In this document: piece by piece, positions 17,241 to 27,360 of the stretch | How positions within the stretch are numbered: the first letter of the stretch is position 1 | Layout: every line of letters begins with the position of its first letter | NCBI RefSeq assembly: GCF_000226295.1 | Contig: NC_016024.1 | Location: 169,501 to 233,500 of the forward strand | Reading direction: 5' to 3' | Origin: Chloracidobacterium thermophilum B | GTDB lineage: Bacteria; Acidobacteriota; Blastocatellia; Chloracidobacteriales; Chloracidobacteriaceae | Length of the DNA stretch: 64,000 bases | Notes under the pieces: model-generated | The model's input: only the letters and a program-made list of their open reading frames with translations | Databases searched by the model: none | What the model was told of the DNA's origin: nothing | Translations under genes and position numbers: made by a program

Positions 17241-18761
17241 TTACGCGCTGTTGCCGGCGACAGCATTCCGGGCTACGTCCAGGATGTCCGGCAGGCGCGT
17301 CTGGATGGCCTGAATGCAGGGTGTCAGGGGCGTGTCGCCTTCCAGCGGCGGCGCGAGCGTGTGAATGAAGTCCTCAACCTGTTGGAGTTGTGGGCTGGTG
17401 CGCAGCGGCCGCAGAAAGGGCAGGGCCTGGGTGGCCACCAGCAGTTCAATGGCCAGGATGGCCGCAAGGTTTTCGGCAACCGTCCGCAGCTTGAGCGCCG
17501 CCGTCATGCCCATCGAAACGAAGTCCTCCTTGGCGGCTCCGGTGGGCAGCGACCCCACGGAAGCCGGATGGGCCAGTCCCATGTTTTCGTTGCACAGCGC
17601 AGCGGCCGTCACCTGCGCCATCATCAGCCCCGACTGGAGTCCCGGCTGCCGCGAAAGAAACGCCGGCAGCTCCGACAAGTCCGGGTTGAGCAGACGCTCG
17701 ATGCGGCGTTCGGCAATGCCGCCCAGGGTGGCCGCGGCCATGGCGCAGGCATCCAGCGCCAGCGCCACCGGCGCGCCGTGGAAGTTGCCGCCAGAGAGCA
17801 CCTCACCTGTGTCGGTGAAGACCAGCGGATTGTCGGTGGCGCTGTTGAACTCGGTCTCAAGGGTGTGCTGCGCGAAGTGAAAAACATCCCGCGCCGCGCC
17901 GTGTACTTGGGGCATGCAGCGCAGGCTGTAGGCATCCTGTACCCGTGGGCAGTCGCGGTGCGACGCCATAATCGCGCTGCCGTCCAGCAGGGTGCGCAGA
18001 TGCCGGGCAACGGTGATCTGTCCGGGATGGGGACGCGCCGCGTGAATGCGGGCGTCAAAGGCCGCAGCCGTACCGTGGAGCGCATCGAGCGAAAGCGCGC
18101 CGGCGATGTCGGCCAACTCGGCCAGTTCGAGCAACCGGGCCAGCGCCAGCCCGCCCACGGCGCTCATCGCCTGCGTGCCGTTCAGAAGCGCCAGACCTTC
18201 CTTGGCCTCAAGGGCAAGCGGGCGCAGCCCGGCGCGGGCCAGAGCGATGCATCCGGGCAGGCGTTCGCCCTGAAAACTGGCTTCGCCTTCACCGATGAGC
18301 ACCAGCGCCAGGTGTGCCAGCGGCGACAGATCGCCGCTGGCCCCGACCGAGCCTTTTTCCGGGATGACCGGATGCACACGGGCATTGAGCAGCGCCACAA
18401 GCTGTTCCAGAACCACCGGCCGGACGCCGGACGTGCCCTGCGCCAGCACGTTCGCCCGCAGCAGCATCATGGCGCGGGTTTCGGCTTCAGAGAGCGGCAC
18501 TCCGACGCCACAGGCATGCGAGCGCACGAGGTTGAGTTGCAGCTCCGTCAGCGCTGTCGGGGAGATGGTGACAGACGACAGCTTGCCAAAACCCGTGTTG
18601 ACACCATAGACGATGCGTCCTTCAGCGAGAATGGCGTTGATGAGTGCGCGACTGCGGGCCAGCCGGGCCGGAACGTCAGGGGCAATTTCGACCACTGCCG
18701 AGCCGTCGCAGGCGACCTGAACGACATCGGCCAGGGTCAGTCCATGACCGCGAATGTGCAT
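17241..18761 (-). CDS. hutH: Histidine ammonia-lyase
   Basis: A 506-residue enzyme that deaminates L-histidine to urocanate, the first step of histidine degradation. The MIO prosthetic group forms from Ala-Ser-Gly in [16 protein letters not shown]. Other family blocks are [40 protein letters not shown] and [12 protein letters not shown] start at ATG 18761 ([14 protein letters not shown]); a TTG seven codons upstream is weaker. No other hut gene is present. It diverges from gatA across about 140 bases. Confidence 0.93.
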   Translation of the reverse strand: MHIRGHGLTLADVVQVACDGSAVVEIAPDVPARLARSRALINAILAEGRIVYGVNTGFGKLSSVTISPTALTELQLNLVRSHACGVGVPLSEAETRAMMLLRANVLAQGTSGVRPVVLEQLVALLNARVHPVIPEKGSVGASGDLSPLAHLALVLIGEGEASFQGERLPGCIALARAGLRPLALEAKEGLALLNGTQAMSAVGGLALARLLELAELADIAGALSLDALHGTAAAFDARIHAARPHPGQITVARHLRTLLDGSAIMASHRDCPRVQDAYSLRCMPQVHGAARDVFHFAQHTLETEFNSATDNPLVFTDTGEVLSGGNFHGAPVALALDACAMAAATLGGIAERRIERLLNPDLSELPAFLSRQPGLQSGLMMAQVTAAALCNENMGLAHPASVGSLPTGAAKEDFVSMGMTAALKLRTVAENLAAILAIELLVATQALPFLRPLRTSPQLQQVEDFIHTLAPPLEGDTPLTPCIQAIQTRLPDILDVARNAVAGNSA

Positions 18762-18904
18762 TGGGGGGAAACTCCACAGCAAAAATGGGTGAGAGGTTGG
18801 CCGGTGGGGACAGGCGTCGAATTGACCGCAGGGGGATTACCGATTACCGTCACGGCATCCGCCGGCCAGCCACGGCGACGACTTCCAAATTCCTTGAATC
18901 AAGC

Positions 18905-20350
18905 GTGAACGTGGTGAATCTCCTCGATTTCGATATTGACCGCCTGCATGCCGCGTTTCAGGCGCGGACCTGTTCGGCTACCGAAGCCTGCCAGGCGGCG
19001 CTGGAAACTATCGCGCAACGCAATCCCGACCTCAATGCCCTGCTTTCGGTGCTCTCTGACCGGGCGCTGCAACAGGCCGCAGAAGTGGATGCCCGGTTGG
19101 CCGCCGGCGAACCGCTGCGCCCACTGGAAGGAGTGCCCATTGTCGTCAAAGACAACCAGTGTCTGGCCGGCACCCGGACGACCTGCGCCTCAAATATCCT
19201 GGCCAACTACACGGCAACCTATACGGCCACGGCCGTGGCGCGCCTGGAAGCCGCCGGAGCTGTCATCGTCGGCAAGGCCAATCTGGACGAATTCGCCATG
19301 GGGTCGTCGAATGAAAACTCGGCCTTTGGCCCCGTCCGCCATCCGCTGGACGCGACGCGCGTTCCTGGCGGGTCAAGCGGCGGCAGCGCGGCCGCCGTCG
19401 CCGCTGGCATGTGTCTTGCGGCAACGGGCAGCGACACGGGCGGCTCCATCCGGCAGCCGGCCAGTTTCTGCGGCATCGTCGGCGTCAAGCCGACCTACGG
19501 GCGCGTCTCACGCTATGGCCTCGTCGCCTTTGGTTCATCGCTGGACCAGATTGGCCCGATGACGCGCACGGTACGCGATGCCGCGCGCATGCTCGGCGTG
19601 ATGGCCGGCTACGACGTGCACGATGCCACGAGTTCGCTGCATCCGGTTCCCGACTATCTTGCCGAACTCGAAGCCGACCTGCGCGGCTGGCGGGTGGGCG
19701 TGGTACAGGAAGCCTTCGGTGCCGGGTTGGACGCGGACGTGGAAGCCGCCGTGCGGGAAGCCCTGAAGACTTACGAAAGCCTGGGGGCAACGCTGGTTGA
19801 AGTCTCCCTGCCACATCTGGGCTATGCCATTGCCGACTACTACATCATCGCCACGGCCGAGGCGAGCGCGAACCTGGCGCGCTTCGATGGCGTCCGCTAC
19901 GGCTACCGCGCACCGGAGGCGACCACGGTTCACGACATGTATGCCCTCAGCCGTGAGCAGGGCTTCGGGCCTGAGGTGAAGCGGCGCATCCTGCTGGGAA
20001 CGTATGCGCTTTCATCGGGCTACTATGACGCCTACTACCTCAAGGCCCAGAAGGTGCGGACTCTCCTGCGCCGTGATTTTGAACGGGCCTTTGAGCAGTG
20101 CGAGGTGCTCATGATGCCGACCGCGCCAACGCCGGCGTTCAGGCTGGGCGAAAAGACGGACGATCCCTTGCAAATGTACCTGTCTGACATTTACACCGTT
20201 ACGCTGAACCTGGCCGGTGTTCCCGGCATGAGCCTGCCCTGTGGCACAAGCCGGGAAGGGTTGCCAATTGGCCTGCAAATTGTGGCCCCGGCCTTTGAAG
20301 AGACCCGGATGTTCCAGGCCGGGCGGGCGCTGGAGCGTGCCCGCGCGTGA
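18905..20350 (+). CDS. gatA: Glutamyl-tRNA(Gln)/aspartyl-tRNA(Asn) amidotransferase subunit A
   Basis: Amidase-signature enzyme of about 481 residues. It releases ammonia from glutamine for transamidation of mischarged tRNAs. The catalytic triad is visible: Lys in PIVVKDNQ, the cis-Ser region in [14 protein letters not shown], and the nucleophile in [49 protein letters not shown] is typical of GatA rather than other amidases. The start is uncertain among GTG codons at 18905, 18911 and 18914, none with a strong ribosome site. gatB and gatC are not here. Confidence 0.93.
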   Translation: MNVVNLLDFDIDRLHAAFQARTCSATEACQAALETIAQRNPDLNALLSVLSDRALQQAAEVDARLAAGEPLRPLEGVPIVVKDNQCLAGTRTTCASNILANYTATYTATAVARLEAAGAVIVGKANLDEFAMGSSNENSAFGPVRHPLDATRVPGGSSGGSAAAVAAGMCLAATGSDTGGSIRQPASFCGIVGVKPTYGRVSRYGLVAFGSSLDQIGPMTRTVRDAARMLGVMAGYDVHDATSSLHPVPDYLAELEADLRGWRVGVVQEAFGAGLDADVEAAVREALKTYESLGATLVEVSLPHLGYAIADYYIIATAEASANLARFDGVRYGYRAPEATTVHDMYALSREQGFGPEVKRRILLGTYALSSGYYDAYYLKAQKVRTLLRRDFERAFEQCEVLMMPTAPTPAFRLGEKTDDPLQMYLSDIYTVTLNLAGVPGMSLPCGTSREGLPIGLQIVAPAFEETRMFQAGRALERARA

Positions 20351-20391
20351 CAGCGCGCCCCGGGAAGCCGGAACCGACTGGAGGTGTCAGT

Positions 20392-21360
20392 ATGGTAGCT
20401 GTGTCCAGCCGCGGCTGGAGACCGGCGAAGCGGTGGCGCTGGGGACGCCTGGGCGGCGGGCTGTTGCTCGTGCTTGGGCTGTCGCCAGCGCTTGTGGGCG
20501 GCCAGTCGCTGGCGGCCGGGGCCGCTCCGATGAAGGAAGCAGTTGCCGACGAACGGCAGGCGAACCTCGAAGCGGCGCGCCTGATCCTGGAGCAGGGGCT
20601 GAAGGAAAGAAATCCCGACCACCGATGTGAAGCCGTCATCGCACTGAGCCTGACCCGCGTCGAGAACAATCCCTTTCCGTTGCTTGAAACCGCCCTGGCC
20701 GACAAGGATGTGTACGTTCAGGTGGCCGCCTGCGCGACGCTGGCCGGGCTGTCCGATCCGCGCGCGCTGCCGCTGCTCCGGCAGGCGCTTGGCAGCGAGA
20801 CACCCGAAGTGGCCTTTGCTGCAGCTAAGGCCCTGTATGCCCAGGGAGATGAAGAGGGGCGGCAGGCGCTGCTCGATGTCGCCATAGGGGAGCGTCAGGC
20901 CAGGTCGGGTTACTTTTCGGTACAGCGGCGCAACCTGTTGCGTACGATGAAGACACCGGGTGGTTTTTTTCGTCTGGCCTTTCGCTACGGGATCGGTTTT
21001 GCGCCCGTGCCGGGGCTGGGGATGGGACTGTCTTCGCTTGCCGGGCTGCTGGCCGATGCCAACATTTCGGGCCGCGCCCAGGCCATTGCCGCCCTGCCGC
21101 CTGTCCGGGACCAGGAGACCGTCGCCATGCTGCGCGAGGCGCTGACGGATGAGGACTGGGCCGTGCGTGCGGCGGCCGTCCACGCGCTGGCGGTCAGTGA
21201 CCAGAGCCTGGCGGTGCATGATCTCGTGCCGCTGTTTCAGGACAGGAAGGAAGCCGTACGGTATCGCGCGGCGGCGGCGTATCTCCGCCTGGCGACGCCG
21301 CCGGCAGCGTCAGCGCGCCCGCCGGCCAAGAAGCCACGTCCGGGGCGTCGCCGGGGTTGA
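20392..21360 (+). CDS. Exported HEAT-repeat protein
   Basis: About 322 residues. An N-terminal basic stretch and hydrophobic segment (LGGGLLLVLGLSPALVGG) look like a signal peptide or anchor. At least five helical HEAT units follow, for example DHRCEAVIALSLTRVENNPFPLLETAL, DKDVYVQVAACATLAGLSDPRALPLLRQAL and DEDWAVRAAAVHALAVSDQSLAVHDLVPLF. Such solenoids bind proteins; the partner is unknown. The start at ATG 20392 has GGAGG 7 bases upstream; a GTG overlapping the gatA stop is the alternative. Confidence 0.75.
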   Translation: MVAVSSRGWRPAKRWRWGRLGGGLLLVLGLSPALVGGQSLAAGAAPMKEAVADERQANLEAARLILEQGLKERNPDHRCEAVIALSLTRVENNPFPLLETALADKDVYVQVAACATLAGLSDPRALPLLRQALGSETPEVAFAAAKALYAQGDEEGRQALLDVAIGERQARSGYFSVQRRNLLRTMKTPGGFFRLAFRYGIGFAPVPGLGMGLSSLAGLLADANISGRAQAIAALPPVRDQETVAMLREALTDEDWAVRAAAVHALAVSDQSLAVHDLVPLFQDRKEAVRYRAAAAYLRLATPPAASARPPAKKPRPGRRRG

Positions 21361-21539
21361 CATGGCACACCTGCACCCGGCGGAGTATGATGGTGAAACT
21401 TCACGGATGTTGGTACCTCAAACGCCTCCGGTCTGAGAGGCTTTGGCGCTGTCCGTATTTGGTGCCGGCGACAGGCATTGTCGGGCGGGGGATGAGGCCG
21501 GTGGCGACGGTTTTCTTTCGGTTTTTCTGAACAACAGCC

Positions 21540-24500
21540 ATGGCTCAAAAAATTCGTGACTGCCTGAGTGTGGCGGAGTTTGTGCCGGTGGATTTCACTT
21601 CTCCGGGCTGGGAAAGTGAACTGCTCCAGCGGGCGCTGTTGACCTACGAGTTTGGGGATGTGTTGCAGCGTTTGAGTGAGCGCCTGTTGGCTCCCACACC
21701 GGCCGGGCACCGGGCGTCACTGCTGGTCGGCCCGCCGGCCAGTGGAAAGTCGTTTCTGCTGCGCCTGGTGCATGCGCTGGCCCGGTCTGCCGGCCGACCT
21801 CTGGAACAGGCGGCGCGGCGGCTTCAGGACATCCATGCCCAACTTGGTTCCCGGCGCTGGCACGTTGTGAGCATCTATGGGGAGCAGGTCAGCACCTCGG
21901 AGGTGACCCTCACGCCACTGGACTACCTGGGGCGTTTCATCAGCTACACGCTGGCTTCCAGCGACTCAACAGGAGTCGGGAGCAATCTGACAGCGGCGGA
22001 CATTCTGATGTCCTGCCGTGCCATCCCGGATGAGGAAGGCATTGTCGTGATCATAGATAGCCTCGACGATCTGCTGCGAAACCGCACGCCGCGCACGGCC
22101 GGTGTCGTGGTGGCGATGCTGGAACTGCTCAGCCAGGTCTCGCGTCAGTTTCCGCTCTGCGTGTATGTCGCGGCAACTGACATCCTGCTCGACAGCGCCA
22201 AGGGGCATCGGCTGTCACCCGCGCAGGTGGCGACGCTGCTGGCCAGCCATACAGTTGAATACATCGGGGAAAATGCCATTCCGGCGCTTATTGGCGCGCA
22301 TCTGCTGACCAAAAATGCCCGGCAGCGCCATGCCGTGGCTCAGGTGCGGGAGCAACTGCAACGCAAGCTGCCGGAACTGCACCTCGACGAACAGCGGCTT
22401 ATCAACCTCTATCCGCTGCATCCGATGGCGTGGGATATTGGGTCACGGCTGCGCCGCTACCTGGGTGGTTTTTCCTTCCCGGCCTTTGCCCTGAAAGCTG
22501 CGGAGCGGATTCGGAATCGTCCGGCGGAAAGCCTGTTTACCGTGGACGAAATGTTCGATGTGCTGGAGCCGCTGCTGCGCGCCGCGCCGCCGCTGGCCCA
22601 CGCCTTCGAGAACTACGACCAGGCGGTGGAAGCCGTACTGCCGCGCATCAGCCAGGGGCAGCGGCTGCATACGCGCATGCTGCTCAAGGCGATTCTCATG
22701 CACTCCCTGGCCGGCATTCCCGCCACAGTGCGCGACCTGACCAATGGCATCCTGTTTTACGATCTCTATGGGCAGAAGCCGACCTACAAGCTGTCGGCGG
22801 CGTTGCTTCAGCAGATCAGGGCGCTGGCCAAGAATGTCATCGTCACAGGGGATGACCCGGAGACCCGTGAGTATCGTTTTCCGCTCCATCCGGGCGAAGC
22901 CCTGACCAATCTGCTGGATGCCCAGGCGGCAAGTCTGTCTGACCACGATCCGCGCCTCAGCCTGGCGCTGCTGGCTGCAGCCAGTCAGCTCTTTGAGGAT
23001 TTTCCCCTCGGCTTTGCCGAGGGGGGCGACAAACTGTGGGGGCTACGCTGTACGCACCTGTGGCACATCATCCGCCAGGACGTGCTCGGTGTGATCTGGG
23101 AACCGGCTCAGGCGAACCGGGGGAGTGACTACCAGATGCGGGTTCATTTTCCGCGCCGGGTCGGGCAGGCGGACTTTGATCTCGAAGCCATCCGGGCGGA
23201 AGACCTGGGCGTGCACTGGTTGCCGGGCGCGCTTGATACTGAGGATGTCTGGGCGCTCAAACGCCTTGTGTGTCTCTCTGATCCAACCCTGCTAGGGGGC
23301 GTAACGCCGACGGACGAACCAACGCAGCGCCTGTTTGAGGAAGTGCGCCAGGCCGGTGTTGCCCTCTTTCGCCGGAAGTACCTGACCGAGGGCCGCTTCG
23401 TCTTTCGGAACGGGACGGTCAGCGATGTGCCGCTGCCCGTCCGCCCGGAACCCTGGCAGATGTGGGAGTGGCTCCTGCCGTTGATCTCGCCGGTTTCGCC
23501 TGAAGGCATGCCGGAGGCGCTGTCTCTGGATGCGGCGCTGTGGATTGGGCATCTCGTGGCCCCGACGCGCCAGCGCGTGGAGATGTGCATTCCCGACGAT
23601 CTTGACCGGGCACTGGCGGAACTGGGCGCGTACTACCATGCCTGGCGGCAACGCGATCTCTCCAAAGCCGTTGAAACGCTGTCTCAGGCACCGGAAGAAG
23701 CCACGGATATCTGGGAAGCCATCCAGGTCATCCGCCGCTTTGACCGGGTGGCGGCGCACGTCCGACATGCGCTGATGCACAAATCCATCGCCGAAGAAAT
23801 GGAAGAAGTGAGCCTGCTGTTTGACAGCGATCTCGATGCGTTCTGGCGCGACCGGGCAACACTGGAGGCCGTCTATAGCTACAGTCAGGCGCAAGCCAGT
23901 TGCGAAGCGAAGTTGCGTTACCTCAACGAGAGCTTCCCGACCAACAATCCCGTTGCCGAGCGGATTCGCTCCACGTTCAAGCTCCGGGGGGCGCCGCCCT
24001 GGCAGTTGTTTTATCCGAACAACCGCAAGCAGGTGGATTTGGCCTTTGGTGCGTTCCAGCCGGTGTACGCCGAGTTTTACATCCTGCTCCACGCCAGCGC
24101 GACTCAGTCGAATGTCATCGAACCGCTCTGTACGCGCCTGGTTTCCAGTCCCGAATGGCGCAACCTGGAAATGCTCACCCAACTCAGCATCAGCCGGCAG
24201 GACTTTCTCGTGGACGCCATCAACGAAATCTCAAACCTGTATCAGATGGTGTGTACAGAGCCGGTGGAAGACATCCTGCTCACCCAACCCAAATGCCGCT
24301 GTGGGTTTGCGCCGGAAGAAGCCGGCCGGCTCAAGCTGGCGGAGGAACGGGCGCTGAGTCTGGTGCGGCGTGGGCTGGAGATTCACCGCGACATTCTCCG
24401 TGGCCAGCGCGATGTGATTCGGGACCGGCTCAAGCGCCGCCGCCAGCAGGTGCCGCCGGAAATCATTCACACCATTGCCGCCCTGGTGGGCAATGACGAG

Positions 24501-24557
24501 ATGCCGCTGCTGGATGATAGAACCATCGCGGTTCTGAATGAGGTGCTGGAAGCGTGA
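21540..24557 (+). CDS. Large P-loop ATPase, DUF6079/BrxC-like architecture
   Basis: A 1005-residue protein. Residues 64-71 form a Walker A motif (GPPASGKS), 168-179 a Walker B (IVVIIDSLDDLL), and 207-222 a sensor-like strand (CVYVAATDILLDSAKG). After the NTPase domain come long helical regions with EYRFPLHPGEALTNLLDA, and a C-terminal KCRCGF pair of cysteines. Layout and size recall DUF6079-type ATPases and the BREX proteins BrxC/PglY, but no BREX or other defence genes adjoin it, so the family name is tentative. It is followed within 52 bases by a small gene, then P-II and amt on the same strand. Confidence 0.6.
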   Translation: MAQKIRDCLSVAEFVPVDFTSPGWESELLQRALLTYEFGDVLQRLSERLLAPTPAGHRASLLVGPPASGKSFLLRLVHALARSAGRPLEQAARRLQDIHAQLGSRRWHVVSIYGEQVSTSEVTLTPLDYLGRFISYTLASSDSTGVGSNLTAADILMSCRAIPDEEGIVVIIDSLDDLLRNRTPRTAGVVVAMLELLSQVSRQFPLCVYVAATDILLDSAKGHRLSPAQVATLLASHTVEYIGENAIPALIGAHLLTKNARQRHAVAQVREQLQRKLPELHLDEQRLINLYPLHPMAWDIGSRLRRYLGGFSFPAFALKAAERIRNRPAESLFTVDEMFDVLEPLLRAAPPLAHAFENYDQAVEAVLPRISQGQRLHTRMLLKAILMHSLAGIPATVRDLTNGILFYDLYGQKPTYKLSAALLQQIRALAKNVIVTGDDPETREYRFPLHPGEALTNLLDAQAASLSDHDPRLSLALLAAASQLFEDFPLGFAEGGDKLWGLRCTHLWHIIRQDVLGVIWEPAQANRGSDYQMRVHFPRRVGQADFDLEAIRAEDLGVHWLPGALDTEDVWALKRLVCLSDPTLLGGVTPTDEPTQRLFEEVRQAGVALFRRKYLTEGRFVFRNGTVSDVPLPVRPEPWQMWEWLLPLISPVSPEGMPEALSLDAALWIGHLVAPTRQRVEMCIPDDLDRALAELGAYYHAWRQRDLSKAVETLSQAPEEATDIWEAIQVIRRFDRVAAHVRHALMHKSIAEEMEEVSLLFDSDLDAFWRDRATLEAVYSYSQAQASCEAKLRYLNESFPTNNPVAERIRSTFKLRGAPPWQLFYPNNRKQVDLAFGAFQPVYAEFYILLHASATQSNVIEPLCTRLVSSPEWRNLEMLTQLSISRQDFLVDAINEISNLYQMVCTEPVEDILLTQPKCRCGFAPEEAGRLKLAEERALSLVRRGLEIHRDILRGQRDVIRDRLKRRRQQVPPEIIHTIAALVGNDEMPLLDDRTIAVLNEVLEA

Positions 24558-24609
24558 GGCCAACCTCTTGCCAAATCCAGTCTCTTGTCTGGCGGTGACC
24601 GGAAAGCCT

Positions 24610-24963
24610 ATGGTCAGAACGGAACGGACCTATCTCGGCAAGCGCGACATGATTTTCGGCTCGCGGTATATCACCCAGACGGATGATGACCGGGTTGAGT
24701 ACCGCTACATTGTCTCCTGTGGGGAGAGTTACCTGTTTGAGATCATTGGAGATGATGTCTATATCGTGGCCGAAGGGGGCAATCTGGATGAGTTTGAAGC
24801 CTATGCCCGCTATCTGGCCGAGGTGGTCTATCCGGGGCAGGCACTCCGCTCTCCCGAAGACCCAACGCAGTCGGGCGCACTGGCTCTGCCGCCAGAGCCA
24901 CAGGAAGGACCACAGGAACAGATGAACCGCCAGGAACCAGGAGAAACCAAGGCAGTATTATGA
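24610..24963 (+). CDS. Small uncharacterised protein between the ATPase and P-II genes
   Basis: A 117-residue protein I do not recognise. The first 80 residues look folded, with alternating strands (YITQTDDDRVEYRYIVSCGE, YLFEIIGDDVYIVAEGG) and a helix LDEFEAYARYLAEVV. The last 35 residues are Pro/Gln/Glu-rich and probably disordered. ATG 24610 has GGAAAG upstream at suitable distance. Its stop overlaps the P-II start by four bases (ATGA), so the two are translationally coupled. It may act with the ATPase or with P-II; this is inference from position only. Confidence 0.65.
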   Translation: MVRTERTYLGKRDMIFGSRYITQTDDDRVEYRYIVSCGESYLFEIIGDDVYIVAEGGNLDEFEAYARYLAEVVYPGQALRSPEDPTQSGALALPPEPQEGPQEQMNRQEPGETKAVL

Positions 24964-25391
24964 AGCTCATCACGGCCATCATTCGTCCCGAACGTCTCCC
25001 AGAGGTCAAAAATGCGCTGTTTCGCATTGGTGTCACCGGTTTGTCCGTCCACGGTATCCGGGGACACGGCGGTGAACCCGAAATCATCGAGTATGTTCGC
25101 GGACAACGCATCGTGGTTGACTTCACGGAAAAAGTCGCGCTGCGCATTGCCGTTTCCGAGCCTTTCGTGGAACCGACCATCACGGCCATTCTCACGGCGG
25201 CACGCACTGGGAACGTGGGCGATGGGAAAATCTTTGTTCAGCCCCTGGAGCGGGTCATCCGCATCCGTACCGGCGAGGAAAATGAAGCGGCCCTGACGCC
25301 GCTCACCGCGGACGAGGTACAGGCGCGGGCGCTCCAGGAAGCCTCTGGCCAGACAACTTCCGGGAAGACAACCGACCATTCTGAGCGATAG
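24960..25391 (+). CDS. P-II family nitrogen regulator with atypical T-loop
   Basis: A 143-residue GlnB/GlnK homologue. P-II trimers sense ATP/ADP and 2-oxoglutarate and bind targets, usually AmtB when next to amt, as here. The core is well kept: MKLITAIIRPERLPEVKNAL, RTGNVGDGKIFV and RVIRIRTGEENEAAL. The T-loop aligns without gaps to E. coli GlnB, but position 51, the uridylylated Tyr, is Ile, position 46 is Val, and Gln39 of the 2-oxoglutarate site is Glu. There is a roughly 30-residue polar C-terminal extension. Covalent modification at Tyr51 is therefore impossible, and effector binding may differ. Confidence 0.85.
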   Translation: MKLITAIIRPERLPEVKNALFRIGVTGLSVHGIRGHGGEPEIIEYVRGQRIVVDFTEKVALRIAVSEPFVEPTITAILTAARTGNVGDGKIFVQPLERVIRIRTGEENEAALTPLTADEVQARALQEASGQTTSGKTTDHSER

Positions 25392-25409
25392 CACTTTGGG
25401 TAAAGCGCC

Positions 25410-26705
25410 ATGAACGAGACAGCGATTTCATCCGGTGATACCGCGTGGCTGCTGGTTTCCACTGCGCTGGTGTTCCTCATGACGCCCGGGCTGGCCTTTT
25501 TCTACGGCGGGCTGGTCAGCCGGCGGCACGTGCTCAATACCCTGATGATGACTGTCGGCGCGCTGTGTGTGTCCGCCGTCATCTGGGTACTGATAGGCTA
25601 CTCTCTGGCCTTTGTGCCCGGCGGGCCGCTGGTGGGCGGACTGGCCTGGGTAGGCTTTCAGGGAGTAGGCGACGCACCCCAGTCCGATTATGCCGCTACA
25701 GTGCCTCACCTGGCATTTGCCGCTTTTCAGGGCATGTTTGCCGTCATCACCCCGGCGCTCATTGCTGGTGCCGTGGTCGGGCGCATGAACTTCCGGGCCT
25801 TTCTGCTGTTCGTTGCCCTGTGGTGTCTTGGGGTCTATGCCCCGGTAGCGCACTGGGTGTGGGGCGTTGGGGGATGGATTCGCGCTTCCGGGGCGCTGGA
25901 TTTTGCCGGTGGCACCGTGGTTCACATCACCGCCGGCTGTGCGGCGCTGGTGGCCGCCGCGCTCGTCGGCGCGCGCGCGGATGTCAAGCGTGCGCCTTTG
26001 CGTCCGCACAACGTGCCCTTCGTCCTGCTGGGGGCGGGGTTGTTGTGGTTCGGGTGGTTTGGTTTCAACGCCGGTTCGGCGCTCACGGCAGGCGGCCTGG
26101 CCAGTCTAGCCCTTGTGACCACGCATCTGAGCGCGGCGGCGGCCGTCCTCATGTGGCTGGCTATCGAAGTCTGGCGCACCGGGAAAGCCACGGCTGTGGG
26201 CGCGGCGACGGCTGCGGTTGTGGGATTGGTCGGCATCACGCCGGCGGCAGGTTTCGTGTCACCGTTGGCAGCTCTGGTCATCGGTGGTGTGACCTCGGCC
26301 GTGTGCTATGCGGCGATCCAGTGGCGCAGCCGCCTCAGCCTGGACGACACCCTCGATGTCTTTGCCTGCCATGGTGTCGGCGGCATGTGCGGCGCTTTGC
26401 TGACCGGCGTCTTTGCCCGGCAGTCGCTCAACGAAGCCGGGGCGGATGGTCTGCTGGCTGGCAACCCGAAGTTGCTGCTGATCCAGTTGATGGCCGTAGC
26501 GGCCACGCTGGCCTACACCCTGGTCGTGACGTTCGTTCTGCTGAAGCTCGTGGGTCTCATTGTGCCACTGCGCCTGTCTCCGGCGCAGGAGCGGGAGGGA
26601 ATTGACCGGTCGGTGCATGGCGAAGCGGCCTATCACGAGACAACTGGCGATGATTTGTTTGACCTGGGCGCGGCTTCGGACAACCTTGACCCGGCCGTGA
26701 TGTAG
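25410..26705 (+). CDS. amt: Ammonium transporter
   Basis: Amt/Mep/Rh family channel of 431 residues with 11 predicted helices. Family motifs include TPGLAFFYGGLVSRRHVLN, the AFQGMFAVITPALIAGAVVGRM block, the FAGGTVVHITAGCAALVAA segment carrying the first pore histidine, WFGWFGFNAGSALTAGG, and DVFACHGVGGMCGALLTGVFA with the second. It lies 18 bases after the P-II gene, the usual pairing in which P-II blocks the channel when nitrogen is plentiful. Confidence 0.94.
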   Translation: MNETAISSGDTAWLLVSTALVFLMTPGLAFFYGGLVSRRHVLNTLMMTVGALCVSAVIWVLIGYSLAFVPGGPLVGGLAWVGFQGVGDAPQSDYAATVPHLAFAAFQGMFAVITPALIAGAVVGRMNFRAFLLFVALWCLGVYAPVAHWVWGVGGWIRASGALDFAGGTVVHITAGCAALVAAALVGARADVKRAPLRPHNVPFVLLGAGLLWFGWFGFNAGSALTAGGLASLALVTTHLSAAAAVLMWLAIEVWRTGKATAVGAATAAVVGLVGITPAAGFVSPLAALVIGGVTSAVCYAAIQWRSRLSLDDTLDVFACHGVGGMCGALLTGVFARQSLNEAGADGLLAGNPKLLLIQLMAVAATLAYTLVVTFVLLKLVGLIVPLRLSPAQEREGIDRSVHGEAAYHETTGDDLFDLGAASDNLDPAVM

Positions 26706-26772
26706 TCCTGGGGGTGTCCGGCGTGACCGGGCGCTGTCACTTGTTGTGAAACCGTAGCCTGGTGGGTGTTTT

Positions 26773-27228
26773 GTGGAACCTCTCGCGCGACTTCTCCCAG
26801 AGCTGATCCGGCTGTCCAACGGGCAGCCGGAAGTGCTTTCGGCGGCCTGCTGCGCGGCCTGGGCGCTGTCGGTCGGCGACGCCACGCTGCGGGCCAGCCG
26901 GGCGGTGGCGCTGACCGACCGCACGTTGACCGTTGCCGTCCAGGACGCCCGCTGGAAACGCCAGCTCGAAGTGCTCGCCCCTCAGATTCTGTTTCGGCTC
27001 AACGGTCTGCTGCGGCAACCGCTTGTGACCCGGATTCACATCATTGTGGACAGAAAGTTCGTGGCGGCTGAAAACCGGCGGCCGGCTCCGGCAGCCCTGC
27101 CGCCCGTCACCCTCCCGACAGAGCTGGTGGAGAGTGCCAGCGTCATCCGCGATGAAGCTTTACGCGCCCAATTCCTGCGGCTGGCCGCAGCCTGCTTTGC
27201 CCGTGACCGTCTGGCGGAAGGCTCCTGA
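26773..27228 (+). CDS. DUF721/DciA-like protein
   Basis: A 151-residue protein matching DUF721: an N-terminal helix, WALSVGDATLRASRAVALTDRTLTVAVQDARWKRQLEVLAPQILFRLNGLL, and a strand with IHIIVDR. This is the KH-like domain of DciA, the ancestral loader/partner of replicative helicase DnaB in bacteria lacking DnaC. DUF721 paralogues of other function exist. It starts with GTG at 26773. A downstream Pro-rich stretch and a short helical tail follow the core. Confidence 0.75.
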   Translation: MEPLARLLPELIRLSNGQPEVLSAACCAAWALSVGDATLRASRAVALTDRTLTVAVQDARWKRQLEVLAPQILFRLNGLLRQPLVTRIHIIVDRKFVAAENRRPAPAALPPVTLPTELVESASVIRDEALRAQFLRLAAACFARDRLAEGS

Positions 27229-27360
27229 CCGGGTCCGCAGTCTCTCCGCGGCCTGTGTCGGCAAGGTGTCGTGCATCTTCCGTGGCGAAACGTAAACTAA
27301 GGGAAACATCCGATTCCGGCTTTTCCAGTCTGGGCGGCCAGCGGCAAGCCCTCTGTACCC

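Noticed and set aside
17361-18908. 515-codon + strand frame opposite hutH
   Set aside because: hutH has all family motifs; the opposite frame has no recognisable protein features.
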